The position numbers were made by a program, and so were the translations under genes. From NCBI GenBank assembly GCA_023132135.1, contig JAGLYR010000056.1, positions 1 through 21,203 of the forward strand: 21,203 bases of DNA, written 5' to 3'. This document shows positions 14,417 through 21,203 of the stretch, in pieces (the stretch's first letter is position 1; each line of letters begins with the position of its first letter). The DNA comes from Candidatus Eiseniibacteriota bacterium. Its GTDB lineage: Bacteria > Arandabacterota > Arandabacteria > JAGLYR01. The notes beneath the pieces were generated by a model. The model saw only the letters and a program-made list of their open reading frames with translations. It was not told where the DNA came from and did not search any database.

Positions 14417-15313
14417 CTACATCCCGAAGTGTAAGCCCAGGGCGATACCGGTGGCGGCCCCGGAGTTAAGCTCGACAAACACCTGCACCGGCGTGAGTTT
14501 GACAAGCAGGCCGGTTGTGAGATGCATGTTGGTTTCGTTGTCGAGAGTGAGATCGAAGGACAGATCCGGATAATCCTCGTCCACATACTTCGCGTCCAGC
14601 TCGATGGAATCGTATCCCAGTCCAACGTAGGGCTGGAAAATGGCGAACTGTTTGCTCGCCGTCACATTGAAATGCGTGGCACTCGCCTTGACGACGTCAT
14701 TTCCAATTTCGAAGCCCTGCATGAAGAACCCCGCAGCCAAGTCGACCGGCAGGAGCGGCAGCCACTGGGAGATCGAGTGCTGGGCGCCGTACCCGATGTA
14801 CTTGAACTCTCCGAACTCGGAGTCTCCAAGATCCAGTGCGATGTAGCGGACGAGCACACGGGTCCCGAAGATGGAGCCGATCGAGAGCTCGGGCACCGCG
14901 ATCTCAAATCCGTCCAGGTTGAAACCGCCGGGGTAGAGCTGCGCCAGGGAGCTCTGTCCCTCGACGATCACTCCCGTCGGATCCCCGATGACCGTAGGGA
15001 CCCTCGTCGACACCAGGCTGGTGAAGCCCGGCGGGTCCGTGGGCAGGTAGGTTTTGTCCTCATCGTCATAGCCGATGGCCATGGCGGCCAGGCCGATCGA
15101 GAAATTAATACCCACGGCCGGCACGTTTCCGGTGCGGAAGATGGCCGAGTTCATTGTTCCGGAGAGACCAGCGTTCAGCGGACCCAGAAAGCCCGCCACG
15201 TTCGCGTCCGTGAGCCCGCCCAGGTTATCCGACAACTGGGCGAGGACGGGCGCCGACGTCAGGCAGATGGCCAGACACGCCAGAGCCACCGGCAAGTTCT
15301 TTCGAAGGATCAT
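14417..15313 (-). CDS. Outer-membrane beta-barrel protein, DUF6588-like
   Basis: A 298-residue protein. GGGAGGAAAAGC precedes the ATG at 15313, and the signal peptide MILRKNLPVALACLAICLTSAPVLA ends in a good AxA site. The early mature region (NAGLSGTMNSAIFRTGNVPA, INFSIGLAAMAIGYDDEDKT) followed by strands such as VLVRYIALDLGDSEFGEF and a C-terminal barrel ending GIALGLHFGM resembles DUF6588 outer-membrane proteins of Bacteroidota and relatives. Function is not known for that family. It is the first gene of an operon with the small exported protein downstream (12-bp gap). Upstream, in the same orientation, lies the relic of a TonB receptor/lipoprotein pair. Confidence 0.85.
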   Translation of the reverse strand: MILRKNLPVALACLAICLTSAPVLAQLSDNLGGLTDANVAGFLGPLNAGLSGTMNSAIFRTGNVPAVGINFSIGLAAMAIGYDDEDKTYLPTDPPGFTSLVSTRVPTVIGDPTGVIVEGQSSLAQLYPGGFNLDGFEIAVPELSIGSIFGTRVLVRYIALDLGDSEFGEFKYIGYGAQHSISQWLPLLPVDLAAGFFMQGFEIGNDVVKASATHFNVTASKQFAIFQPYVGLGYDSIELDAKYVDEDYPDLSFDLTLDNETNMHLTTGLLVKLTPVQVFVELNSGAATGIALGLHFGM

Positions 15314-15471
15314 GCTTTTCCTCCCTTCTCAGAGTATCACTCAAACCAGATTGTCTAGATTACTTGATAGACTGTGGGGTGCTTGGGACCCGGTGTCAAG
15401 TGGAAAACCCATTCGCGCACTCTCGCACTCGCCACGCAGGGCGGCATGTCACAGCGCCTCGGGAGTCCTCC

Positions 15472-15630
15472 CTATTCCACGACGCGGACCCGGTAGGTAG
15501 CCCGGCAGGCGGAGGCGAAGACGGCGAGTCCGCCGCCGCGAACGTAGAGCCCGCTTGAGTAGTCGGAGAGAGTGCTGACTCCGGGCAGAGTCTGGACCGC
15601 GCGGAAGAGATCGACCTCGACCTCCTCCAT
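15472..15630 (-). pseudogene. In-frame relic joining a TonB-receptor plug segment to the tail of the DUF4249-like lipoprotein
   Basis: The minus strand from the ATG at 15628-15630 to the TAG at 15472 reads 52 codons. Residues about 7-33 (VDLFRAVQTLPGVSTLSDYS, SGLYVRGG) match residues 149-176 of the intact receptor at 10552-12789. Residues about 34-52 (LAVFASACRATYRVRVVE) match the last 18 residues of the lipoprotein at 12813-13706 (GVFASACRKAFCVEVVE). In the intact operon these two segments are more than 2 kb apart. The junction falls on a Gly-Gly-coding GGNGGN tract present on both sides, which suggests deletion at a microhomology. The nucleotide sequence differs widely from the intact operon, so the parent was a diverged paralogue. 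Confidence 0.85.
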
Positions 15631-15674
15631 CCCCCCTCGAAATACCCGTGTGGGGCCGAATTGAGCAAACCTTA

Positions 15675-15703
15675 TTGACGCTGCCGGCTCTGGCGGCTAG
15701 GCT
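15675..15703 (+). promoter_or_regulatory. Possible promoter for the ABC transporter operon
   Basis: TTGACG (15675-15680), 17-bp spacer and TAGGCT (15698-15703). The -35 is good and the -10 is poor. It is about 46 bp upstream of the first transporter gene. Confidence 0.3.
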
Positions 15704-15748
15704 GGTTTTTCAAACCGACACATCAGCACGAGGAGGCCATGCCGGGGC

Positions 15749-16480
15749 ATGATCGAAGCGAGAGAGCTGAGTAAACACTTCAAGGACGGCAAGCGTGGGC
15801 TGGTGAGAGCGGTGGACGGCATCTCCTTCGAATGCAAGGGAGGAGAAGTTTACGGTCTCCTCGGCCCGAACGGCGCGGGGAAAACGACGACACTGCGACT
15901 GCTGTCCACGTCGCTCCGGCCCACGTCCGGGACCGCGCTTGTCAACGGCATCGATGTTGTGAGCAACCCGGAAAAGGTACGGAGTCAGATCGGTTTTCTT
16001 TCCGGGAACACGGGAATCTACGGACGTCTCACGCCGCGGGAGATGGTGGGCTACTTCGGAGAACTCTACGGGATGTCCGACGAGATCATCACAAAGAGAA
16101 CGGACGAAGTCTTCTCGATGCTGGACATGCACGACTTCGCGGACGTTCGCAATGAGAAGCTGTCCACGGGAATGAAACAGAAGGTGTCCATCGCCAGGGC
16201 GGTGATTCATGATCCTCCGGTGATGGTCTTCGATGAACCCACGACGGGGCTGGATGTGATGTCGTCCCGGACCATCGTCGAGTTCATCCGGCGGTGCCGC
16301 GATGAAAACAAGTGCGTGATCTTCTCCACGCACATCATGAGTGAGGCGATGCGCCTCTGCGATCGGGCTGCGATCATCCACAAAGGGAGGATCTTCGCGA
16401 GCGGCAGCATTCAAGAGATCCTGGAACGCGCCGGAGAGGACAATCTGGAAGACGCGTTCATCAAGATCGTAGGAGAGTGA
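15749..16480 (+). CDS. ABC transporter ATP-binding protein, NatA type
   Basis: A 243-residue cytoplasmic ATPase that would drive the permease encoded 1 bp downstream. Walker A GPNGAGKTT is at residues 39-47, signature LSTGM (variant of LSGGQ) at 138-142, Walker B VMVFDE at 158-163 followed by the D-loop GLD, and the switch His at 195 in STH. In the Q-loop region the sequence is FLSGNTGIYGRLT, the form typical of NatA-like exporters, where Gln is replaced. AGGAGG lies 12 nt before this ATG. A second ATG at 15739, out of frame, opens an 11-codon overlapping frame and sits only 2 nt from the same site. Substrate unknown; members of this family export Na+ or drugs or move lipids and peptides. Confidence 0.93.
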   Translation: MIEARELSKHFKDGKRGLVRAVDGISFECKGGEVYGLLGPNGAGKTTTLRLLSTSLRPTSGTALVNGIDVVSNPEKVRSQIGFLSGNTGIYGRLTPREMVGYFGELYGMSDEIITKRTDEVFSMLDMHDFADVRNEKLSTGMKQKVSIARAVIHDPPVMVFDEPTTGLDVMSSRTIVEFIRRCRDENKCVIFSTHIMSEAMRLCDRAAIIHKGRIFASGSIQEILERAGEDNLEDAFIKIVGE

Positions 16481-16481
16481 C

Positions 16482-17711
16482 ATGCGTCTGCGGACGGTAC
16501 GAGCGATCTACCGCAAGGAAATGAAGGAGACGATCCGGGACCGACGCACTCTGGTGCTGATGATTGTAGTTCCCGTGCTCGCGATTCCACTGCTCATGAT
16601 GTTCTCAACACATCTGATGATCAGTCAATTCAAGCGGGTTGCGGAGGAGACGTCGCGCGTGGCTGTGATGGGGGCCGAGCACCTCCCGGAGGAGCTGGGC
16701 CGGAACCTTGGTGAGGCAGAAGGTCTGTCCCTGGAAACCCGGGCGGCGCTATCGGACAGGGACTCAACCGCGTGGATGAAGGCACTCGATGAGGGCGAAC
16801 TCGATGTGGTTCTGATCGTACCCCCGGGTTTCGAACGAGCATTGCTCGATGAATCGCCGACGAAGATCGAGATTGCCTACGACAAAGCGGAGATCCGGTC
16901 GGACATGGCGGCCGACAAAGTGAGCGGGCTTTTGGAATCGTACAGAGACGATGTTGTCCGGGACCGCCTGAGACAAAGGGACATCCCGGAGGAGGTTATC
17001 CTGCCCTTCGAGAGTGTTCTGCGGAACATGGCCTCCGCCAGGAAGCTCGCCGGTCAGAGCATCGGAGGTCTGCTGCCCTACCTGATCATTCTGATGTGCT
17101 TCACGGGCGCCATGTACCCCGCCATTGATCTGGCCGCGGGCGAGAAGGAGCGAGGGACGCTGGAGACCCTCCTGGTGTCTCCTGCATCCAGGGGTGAGTT
17201 CGTAATCGGCAAGTACCTGGTGGTTCTGACTACGGGGATCATTGCCGCCGCCCTGTCACTGGCAAGCCTCCTTGCATGGGTCAAGTACATGGCGGGAATC
17301 ATGGGTGGGGCAGGTGAGGAAGAGACGCTCGTTGGCCTCCAGTTCGATCCGGCCACGGTGGGATTGATCCTCCTGATGATGTTGCCCACCGCCGCCATTT
17401 TCGGAGGAGTCCTCCTGTCGATTTCGGTGTTTGCCCGATCCTTCAAGGAAGCGCAGAACTACATAACCGCCTTCATGATGATAATCCTGTTCCCGGCGTT
17501 TGTCTCCCTGGTGCCCGGGATCAAGCTGAGCCACCGGATGGCTCTCATTCCCATCGTCAACGTCAGCCTCACAATCAAGACTGCATTGTCGGGGACTCTG
17601 GAGTGGAGCTACGCTGCGACCGCAGGGCTTTCCATGGCTGTACTCGCCGCGCTGATCCTTCTCTTCGTGAAGAAGTGGTTTGAGAGGGAGTCCGTGCTGT
17701 TCCGAATGTAA
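16482..17711 (+). CDS. ABC-2 type transporter permease, NatB type
   Basis: A 409-residue integral membrane protein. It begins 1 bp after the stop of the ATPase gene and uses AGGAGAGTG as ribosome binding site, so the two are translationally coupled. Transmembrane segments are predicted near residues 24-45, 194-216, 243-266, 292-316, 328-346 and 380-397. A large hydrophilic extracytoplasmic domain lies between the first and second (about 50-190). The conserved GEKERGTLETLLVSP motif (220-234) after the second segment is a hallmark of NatB/ABC-2 permeases that couple to NatA. Fusion of a wide soluble domain with six segments matches family length. No substrate gene is nearby. Confidence 0.92.
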   Translation: MRLRTVRAIYRKEMKETIRDRRTLVLMIVVPVLAIPLLMMFSTHLMISQFKRVAEETSRVAVMGAEHLPEELGRNLGEAEGLSLETRAALSDRDSTAWMKALDEGELDVVLIVPPGFERALLDESPTKIEIAYDKAEIRSDMAADKVSGLLESYRDDVVRDRLRQRDIPEEVILPFESVLRNMASARKLAGQSIGGLLPYLIILMCFTGAMYPAIDLAAGEKERGTLETLLVSPASRGEFVIGKYLVVLTTGIIAAALSLASLLAWVKYMAGIMGGAGEEETLVGLQFDPATVGLILLMMLPTAAIFGGVLLSISVFARSFKEAQNYITAFMMIILFPAFVSLVPGIKLSHRMALIPIVNVSLTIKTALSGTLEWSYAATAGLSMAVLAALILLFVKKWFERESVLFRM

Positions 17712-17717
17712 GTTGCC

Positions 17718-17743
17718 GGCCCGGCTTGTGAATAGTCCGGGCC
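17718..17743. other. GC-rich hairpin after the ABC transporter operon
   Basis: GGCCCGG, 12-nt loop and CCGGGCC form a 7-bp stem, with GTTG/CAAC able to pair outside it. No T-run follows. It lies between two convergent genes and may be a weak terminator. Confidence 0.35.
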
Positions 17744-17773
17744 AGACAACCCATCCCAAAATACCACGCTGGT

Positions 17774-17794
17774 CGTTACTCGTTACTCGTTATC
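17774..17794. repeat. Heptamer tandem repeat overlapping a stop codon
   Basis: CGTTACT CGTTACT CGTTATC. On the minus strand it reads TAACGAG TAACGAG TAACG, and the first TAA is the stop codon of the giant gene (17790-17792). Confidence 0.75.
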
Positions 17795-20700
17795 TCAGCA
17801 GCACCATCCGTCTTGACGTCGTCTCCCCTCCTGTGCGCAGCCAGCAGAAGTAGATGCCCGAGGCGACGGGCGTGCCGTTCCGGTCGCGACCGTCCCACAA
17901 CACGTGGTAGACGCCCGGAACCTGGTCCCGGTCCACCAGCTGGCGAACGCGACGCCCGGTGACATCGTAGATGCTGAGCGTCACGGACGACCGGGCCGCA
18001 CCGGCCGGGATGGAGTAGGAAATCTGCGTTGAGACCGCGAACGGGTTCGGACTCACCGGGGCCAGCAGCAGACGGGTCGGCTTCTCCGGCGCGGGCGCCT
18101 CTTCCTCGATGCCCGTCAGCATCCAGCACGTCGTGCGCCGGACCGTGTGCGTCGTGGTTCCCGCCATGCCGTCGAGCTGGCTTCCGGGGCAGCCTTCGAA
18201 CTCGATCTGGTAGGTGATGTCAAAGAAGCTGTCCACCGCGAAATCGCCGCTGGGCAGCTGGGTCAACGTCGTCTGGCCCGGACCCGGGAGCCCGAAGTCG
18301 GCCCCTCCCAAAATCCTGAGAGTGCAGAAGTCCGGATCGCCAAAGAGCTCGCCCTGCAGACGGTACAGCTCCGCATCGAAAATCTGAACGGGATCGCCCA
18401 GGTTTCTCGGGGCAATGTGGATTTCTCCGGTGACCGGCACCCAGAGAGAGCGGGTGAACCCGGTCATGGCGCCGGTCCCGATCGCGTCCCACTGGAGCAT
18501 GGCGTCGAACGTGCAGACCTCGCCACCGAGCATACCTCCCGGCGTGTTATGCACGTTGCTGAAGTTCGTCAGCGGCCCGTGCATTTCGATGGTCGTGGCC
18601 GGAGGCAGACCGTCGATGATCATCATGGGCTCGTCCAGATTGTCGTACGGGCATTGGGCTGGGAAGTCGATCGTGCCCGTACCGTTGTCCGGCTCAATGC
18701 AGCAGACCTCGTACACGGTCATCTTCCCCGCGTTCTCGGTCTGGTACCCGTTCTCGCTGCCGTCCTCGCCCGGAACGCCGGTGTCCTTGTCGACATAGAG
18801 CCAGGTGGTCCCGCCGTCGCCCGAGAACCGATAGCAGTAGTCATAATCCCCGGCCGCAAGGGGCAGCGTCACGGTGGCCATGTACTCGTCGTTGTCGGGT
18901 TCGCCGGCTGCGATTCCATCCCAGGCCGGATTCGGGACAGCGTCCGTCCACGTCCAGGCTGCGGGTTGTTCGAACGGATCGCTCCCCGGGCCGAAGCCCG
19001 CCTGGCCGAGGACCAGGCCCGGCAAGGGATCCACACCGGGGGTCTGATCCGTGAGACCCGGCACGTAGACCCGGCCGTAGACTGTAACCTGCGTGCCCGG
19101 GTAATCCTCGATGGTGAGCGGCCACTGGAGGCGGCCCCAGTCGACGGTTCGGGGCTGGTGACACGTGAGCCTGAGGACGGTGTCGGTCGTGATTCCGGCA
19201 TATCCGTCGAGCTGGCTTCCGGGACAACCCTCGAACTCGATCTGGTAGGTGATGTCGAAGAAGCTGTCCACCGCGAAGTCGCCGCTGGGCAGCTGGGTCA
19301 ACGTCGCATGGCCCGGACCCGGGAGCCCGAAGTCGCTCCCTCCCAGAATCCTGAGAGTGCAGAAGTCCGGATCGCCGAAGAGCTCGCCCTGCAGACGGTA
19401 CAGGTCCGCATCGAAAATCTGAACGGGATCGCCCGGGTTCCTCGGGCCGATGTGGATTTCTCCGGTGACCGGCATCCAGAGGTGCCGGCTGAATCCCTGG
19501 AGATTGCCGGTCCCCGTGACGACCCACTCGATTTGGGCATCGAAGGTGCAGACCTCGCCACCGAGAATGCCTCCCGGCGTGTTATGCACGTTGATGAAGT
19601 TCGTCAGCGGCCCGTCGAGCTCAATCGTGTCTCCCGGGGGCAAACCGTCGATGATCATCATCGGGTCGTTGGGATGATCGAAGGGGCAGTCGGGCGGGAA
19701 GTCGATCGTGCCGGTGCCGTTGTCCGGCGCCAGGCAGCAGGTTTCCCAGATGGTCATCTTCCCGGCGTTCTCGGTCTGGTATCCGTTTTCGCTGCCGTCC
19801 TCACCGGGAACTCCCGTGTCCTTGTCCCCGTATACCCACACGAGTCCCCCGTCGCCGGAGAAGCGGAAACAGTAGTCGTAGTCGCCGGGCAGGTTGGGCA
19901 GCGTCACGGCGGCCATGTACTCGTCGTTGTCCGGCTCGCCCGCGGCGATAGCGTCCCAGCCCGGGTTGGGAATCGCATCGGTCCAGTGCCAGCCTGCAGG
20001 CTCCTCGAACGGATCGCTGCCCGGGCCAAAGCCCCACTGAGCGATCACCATACCCGGAACCGTATCGTTGCCCGGAGTCTGGTCCGTGAGCCCAGCGATG
20101 TAGACCCGCCCGTAGATCGTCACCTGCGAGCCCGGGTAGTCCTCGATGGTGTGCGGCCACTGGAGGCGGCACCAATCGACGCTGTAGGTCGTATCGTGGC
20201 ACGTGAGTTTCCGGACCGTGTCGGTCGTGATCCCGGCATACCCGTCGAGCTGGCTTCCGGGACAACCCTCGAACTCGATCTCGTAGGTGATGTCGAAGAA
20301 GCTGTCCACGGCGAAGTCGCCGCTGGGAAGCTCGGTCAGAATCGTCTGGCCCGGGCTCGGAAGTCCGAAGTCGGTTCCTCCCCGAATCCGGAGCGTGCAG
20401 AAGTCCGGATCGCCGAAGAGCTCGCCCTCGAGACGGATGAGATCCGCATCGAAGAGCTGAACGGGATCGCCCGGGTTCCTCGGGCCAATGTGAATTTCTC
20501 CGGTGACCGGCATCCAGAGTTGCCGGTTGAATCCGGTCAAATCGCCCGTTCCCGTGGCGGACCACTGGAGCGAGGCATCGAAGGTGCAGATCTCACCGCC
20601 CAGGATCCCGCCGGGAACGTTGACCACGTTGTAGAAATCCGCGAGCGGACCCCAGAGTTCAATCGTGGTTCCGGGAGGAAGACCGTCGATGATCTTCATC

Positions 20701-21203
20701 GGGTTTGTCGGGTGGTCGTAGGGACAGTCGGGCGGGAAATCAATGGTGCCGGTGCCGTTGTCGGGCGCCGAGCAGCAGACATCTTCATCCAGCACGGTCA
20801 TCTTGCCAGCGTTCTCGGTCTGGTAGCCGTTGTCGGTGTCGTCGATGTCGGCGTAGGTCCAGTCGTAGCCCTTGTTCCCCGAGAACCGATAGCAGTAGTC
20901 GTAGGTCCCGGGGGTGGACGGCACGACAAGATCCGCCATGTACTCATCGTTATAGGGTTCTCCCGCGGCGGCGCCGTCCCAGGCGGGATTGGGCACGGCG
21001 TTGATCCAGGTCCAGGACGGGTCGCTGGACGGATCCGATCCCGAAGGGCCATAGCCCACGTCGGCCAGGATGACACCCGGTATTGGGTCGTTGCCGGTCG
21101 TCTGCTCCGTCACACCTGAGATGGAGAGCCGCCCGTACACAGTGTAGATGGCTCCCGCGTAGTCGTCGATGGTATGCGGCCACTGGAGCCGCGCCCAGTC
21201 GAC
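17790..21203 (-). CDS. Giant modular secreted protein with FlgD-like C-terminal sorting domain, N-terminus off the window
   Basis: An open frame from the right edge to the TAA at 17790 gives the last 1137 residues; the start and signal peptide are not in view. Three tandem modules of about 341-345 residues fill the window. Each begins (V)DWxRLQWPxTIEDYPG, then has a beta-sandwich with GDYDYCYRFSGDGG and ENGYQTENAGKMT. A second domain follows, with PDNGTGTIDFPPDCP, GEIHIGPRNPGDPVQ, GELFGDPDFCTLRI and FAVDSFFDITYQIEFEGCPG. The last 93 residues (17790-18071) are a FlgD Ig-like/type IX-like sorting domain (LLLAPVSPNPF ... LWDGRDRNGTPVASGIYF). I do not recognise the second domain by name. Repeats are nearly identical in places at nucleotide level. 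The role is probably a surface or extracellular structural or binding protein. Confidence 0.93.
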   Translation of the reverse strand, partial: VDWARLQWPHTIDDYAGAIYTVYGRLSISGVTEQTTGNDPIPGVILADVGYGPSGSDPSSDPSWTWINAVPNPAWDGAAAGEPYNDEYMADLVVPSTPGTYDYCYRFSGNKGYDWTYADIDDTDNGYQTENAGKMTVLDEDVCCSAPDNGTGTIDFPPDCPYDHPTNPMKIIDGLPPGTTIELWGPLADFYNVVNVPGGILGGEICTFDASLQWSATGTGDLTGFNRQLWMPVTGEIHIGPRNPGDPVQLFDADLIRLEGELFGDPDFCTLRIRGGTDFGLPSPGQTILTELPSGDFAVDSFFDITYEIEFEGCPGSQLDGYAGITTDTVRKLTCHDTTYSVDWCRLQWPHTIEDYPGSQVTIYGRVYIAGLTDQTPGNDTVPGMVIAQWGFGPGSDPFEEPAGWHWTDAIPNPGWDAIAAGEPDNDEYMAAVTLPNLPGDYDYCFRFSGDGGLVWVYGDKDTGVPGEDGSENGYQTENAGKMTIWETCCLAPDNGTGTIDFPPDCPFDHPNDPMMIIDGLPPGDTIELDGPLTNFINVHNTPGGILGGEVCTFDAQIEWVVTGTGNLQGFSRHLWMPVTGEIHIGPRNPGDPVQIFDADLYRLQGELFGDPDFCTLRILGGSDFGLPGPGHATLTQLPSGDFAVDSFFDITYQIEFEGCPGSQLDGYAGITTDTVLRLTCHQPRTVDWGRLQWPLTIEDYPGTQVTVYGRVYVPGLTDQTPGVDPLPGLVLGQAGFGPGSDPFEQPAAWTWTDAVPNPAWDGIAAGEPDNDEYMATVTLPLAAGDYDYCYRFSGDGGTTWLYVDKDTGVPGEDGSENGYQTENAGKMTVYEVCCIEPDNGTGTIDFPAQCPYDNLDEPMMIIDGLPPATTIEMHGPLTNFSNVHNTPGGMLGGEVCTFDAMLQWDAIGTGAMTGFTRSLWVPVTGEIHIAPRNLGDPVQIFDAELYRLQGELFGDPDFCTLRILGGADFGLPGPGQTTLTQLPSGDFAVDSFFDITYQIEFEGCPGSQLDGMAGTTTHTVRRTTCWMLTGIEEEAPAPEKPTRLLLAPVSPNPFAVSTQISYSIPAGAARSSVTLSIYDVTGRRVRQLVDRDQVPGVYHVLWDGRDRNGTPVASGIYFCWLRTGGETTSRRMVLLR
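18126..19145 (-). repeat. Tandem protein module, unit 3 (last before the sorting domain)
   Basis: Starts VDWGRLQWPLTIEDYPG and ends near TTCW. It is about 340 residues, with the same two-domain layout as the units before it. Stretches near 18180-18290 and 19200-19310 are almost identical in sequence between units 2 and 3. Confidence 0.85.
19146..20180 (-). repeat. Tandem protein module, unit 2
   Basis: 345 residues, starting VDWCRLQWPHTIEDYPG. Contains both a GDYDYCFRFSGDGG segment and the PDNGTGTIDFPP domain. Confidence 0.85.
20181..21203 (-). repeat. Tandem protein module, unit 1 of those visible
   Basis: 341 residues, starting VDWARLQWPHTIDDYAG exactly at the window edge. It is more diverged than units 2 and 3 (it lacks their DTGVPGEDGS segment) and may be preceded by further units. 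Confidence 0.8.

Noticed and set aside
14522-15358. A 278-codon plus-strand frame opposite the outer-membrane barrel gene
   Set aside because: It is an antisense shadow; the minus frame has a signal peptide and DUF6588-like features.
18147-21119. A 990-codon open frame on the plus strand opposite the giant modular protein
   Set aside because: It is the antisense of tandem modules in GC-rich DNA. It has no signal peptide, domains or ribosome binding site, while the minus frame has clear repeated domains and a sorting domain.
1-21203. rRNA, tRNA, phage genes, toxin-antitoxin or defence systems
   Set aside because: No tRNA cloverleaf, conserved rRNA segment, integrase, capsid, nuclease or toxin-antitoxin pair was recognised on either strand.

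Overview
The window looks like a chromosomal stretch from a GC-rich, diderm, probably uncultured bacterium. Most proteins carry signal peptides and are unusually rich in cysteine. Several end in a FlgD-like/type IX-like C-terminal sorting domain, and there is a TonB-dependent receptor with an outer-membrane lipoprotein partner. This mix is typical of FCB-superphylum-related lineages such as Eisenbacteria, Krumholzibacteriota or Latescibacterota. That placement is inferred from protein style only. No rRNA, tRNA or taxonomic marker gene is present.

Positions 1-9946 (all minus strand) form an island of secreted proteins: a partial protein at the left edge, a 234-aa protein, a 1066-aa double beta-helix/cohesin-like/dockerin-like protein with a sorting domain, a 341-aa beta-helix paralogue, a 495-aa protein with two PPC-like domains, and a 204-aa protein. 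Four of these end in the same roughly 10-residue tail, [TS]-W-[GS]-x-[IV]-K-x-x-[FY]-[RK], while the large protein ends in the FlgD-like domain. One beta-helix family is therefore found with either C-terminal module. Three of the four tailed genes have near-consensus sigma70-type promoters in AT-rich islands.

The intergenic regions 5.9-6.5, 8.0-9.2 and 9.95-10.5 kb hold decayed or repetitive DNA. They contain a 14-bp triple tandem repeat, two perfect inverted repeats, a dispersed GGGACAGACYACT motif, two 96%-identical copies of a C39-peptidase-like gene fragment, and an orphan sorting-domain fragment.

Positions 10.55-13.7 kb (plus strand) hold a TonB-dependent receptor and its lipoprotein as an operon closed by a strong terminator. 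Facing it is a minus-strand pair, an outer-membrane beta-barrel (DUF6588-like) and a small exported protein. Just upstream of that pair is a 52-codon relic. It joins a TonB-plug segment in frame to the tail of the lipoprotein family, and looks like the scar of a deleted paralogous receptor/lipoprotein operon.

Positions 15.75-17.7 kb (plus strand) encode a NatA/NatB-type ABC exporter. From 17.79 kb to the right edge (minus strand) lies the C-terminal 1137 residues of a giant secreted protein made of tandem modules of about 341-345 aa, ending in a FlgD-like sorting domain. Promoters, terminators and functions are sequence readings and have not been tested.
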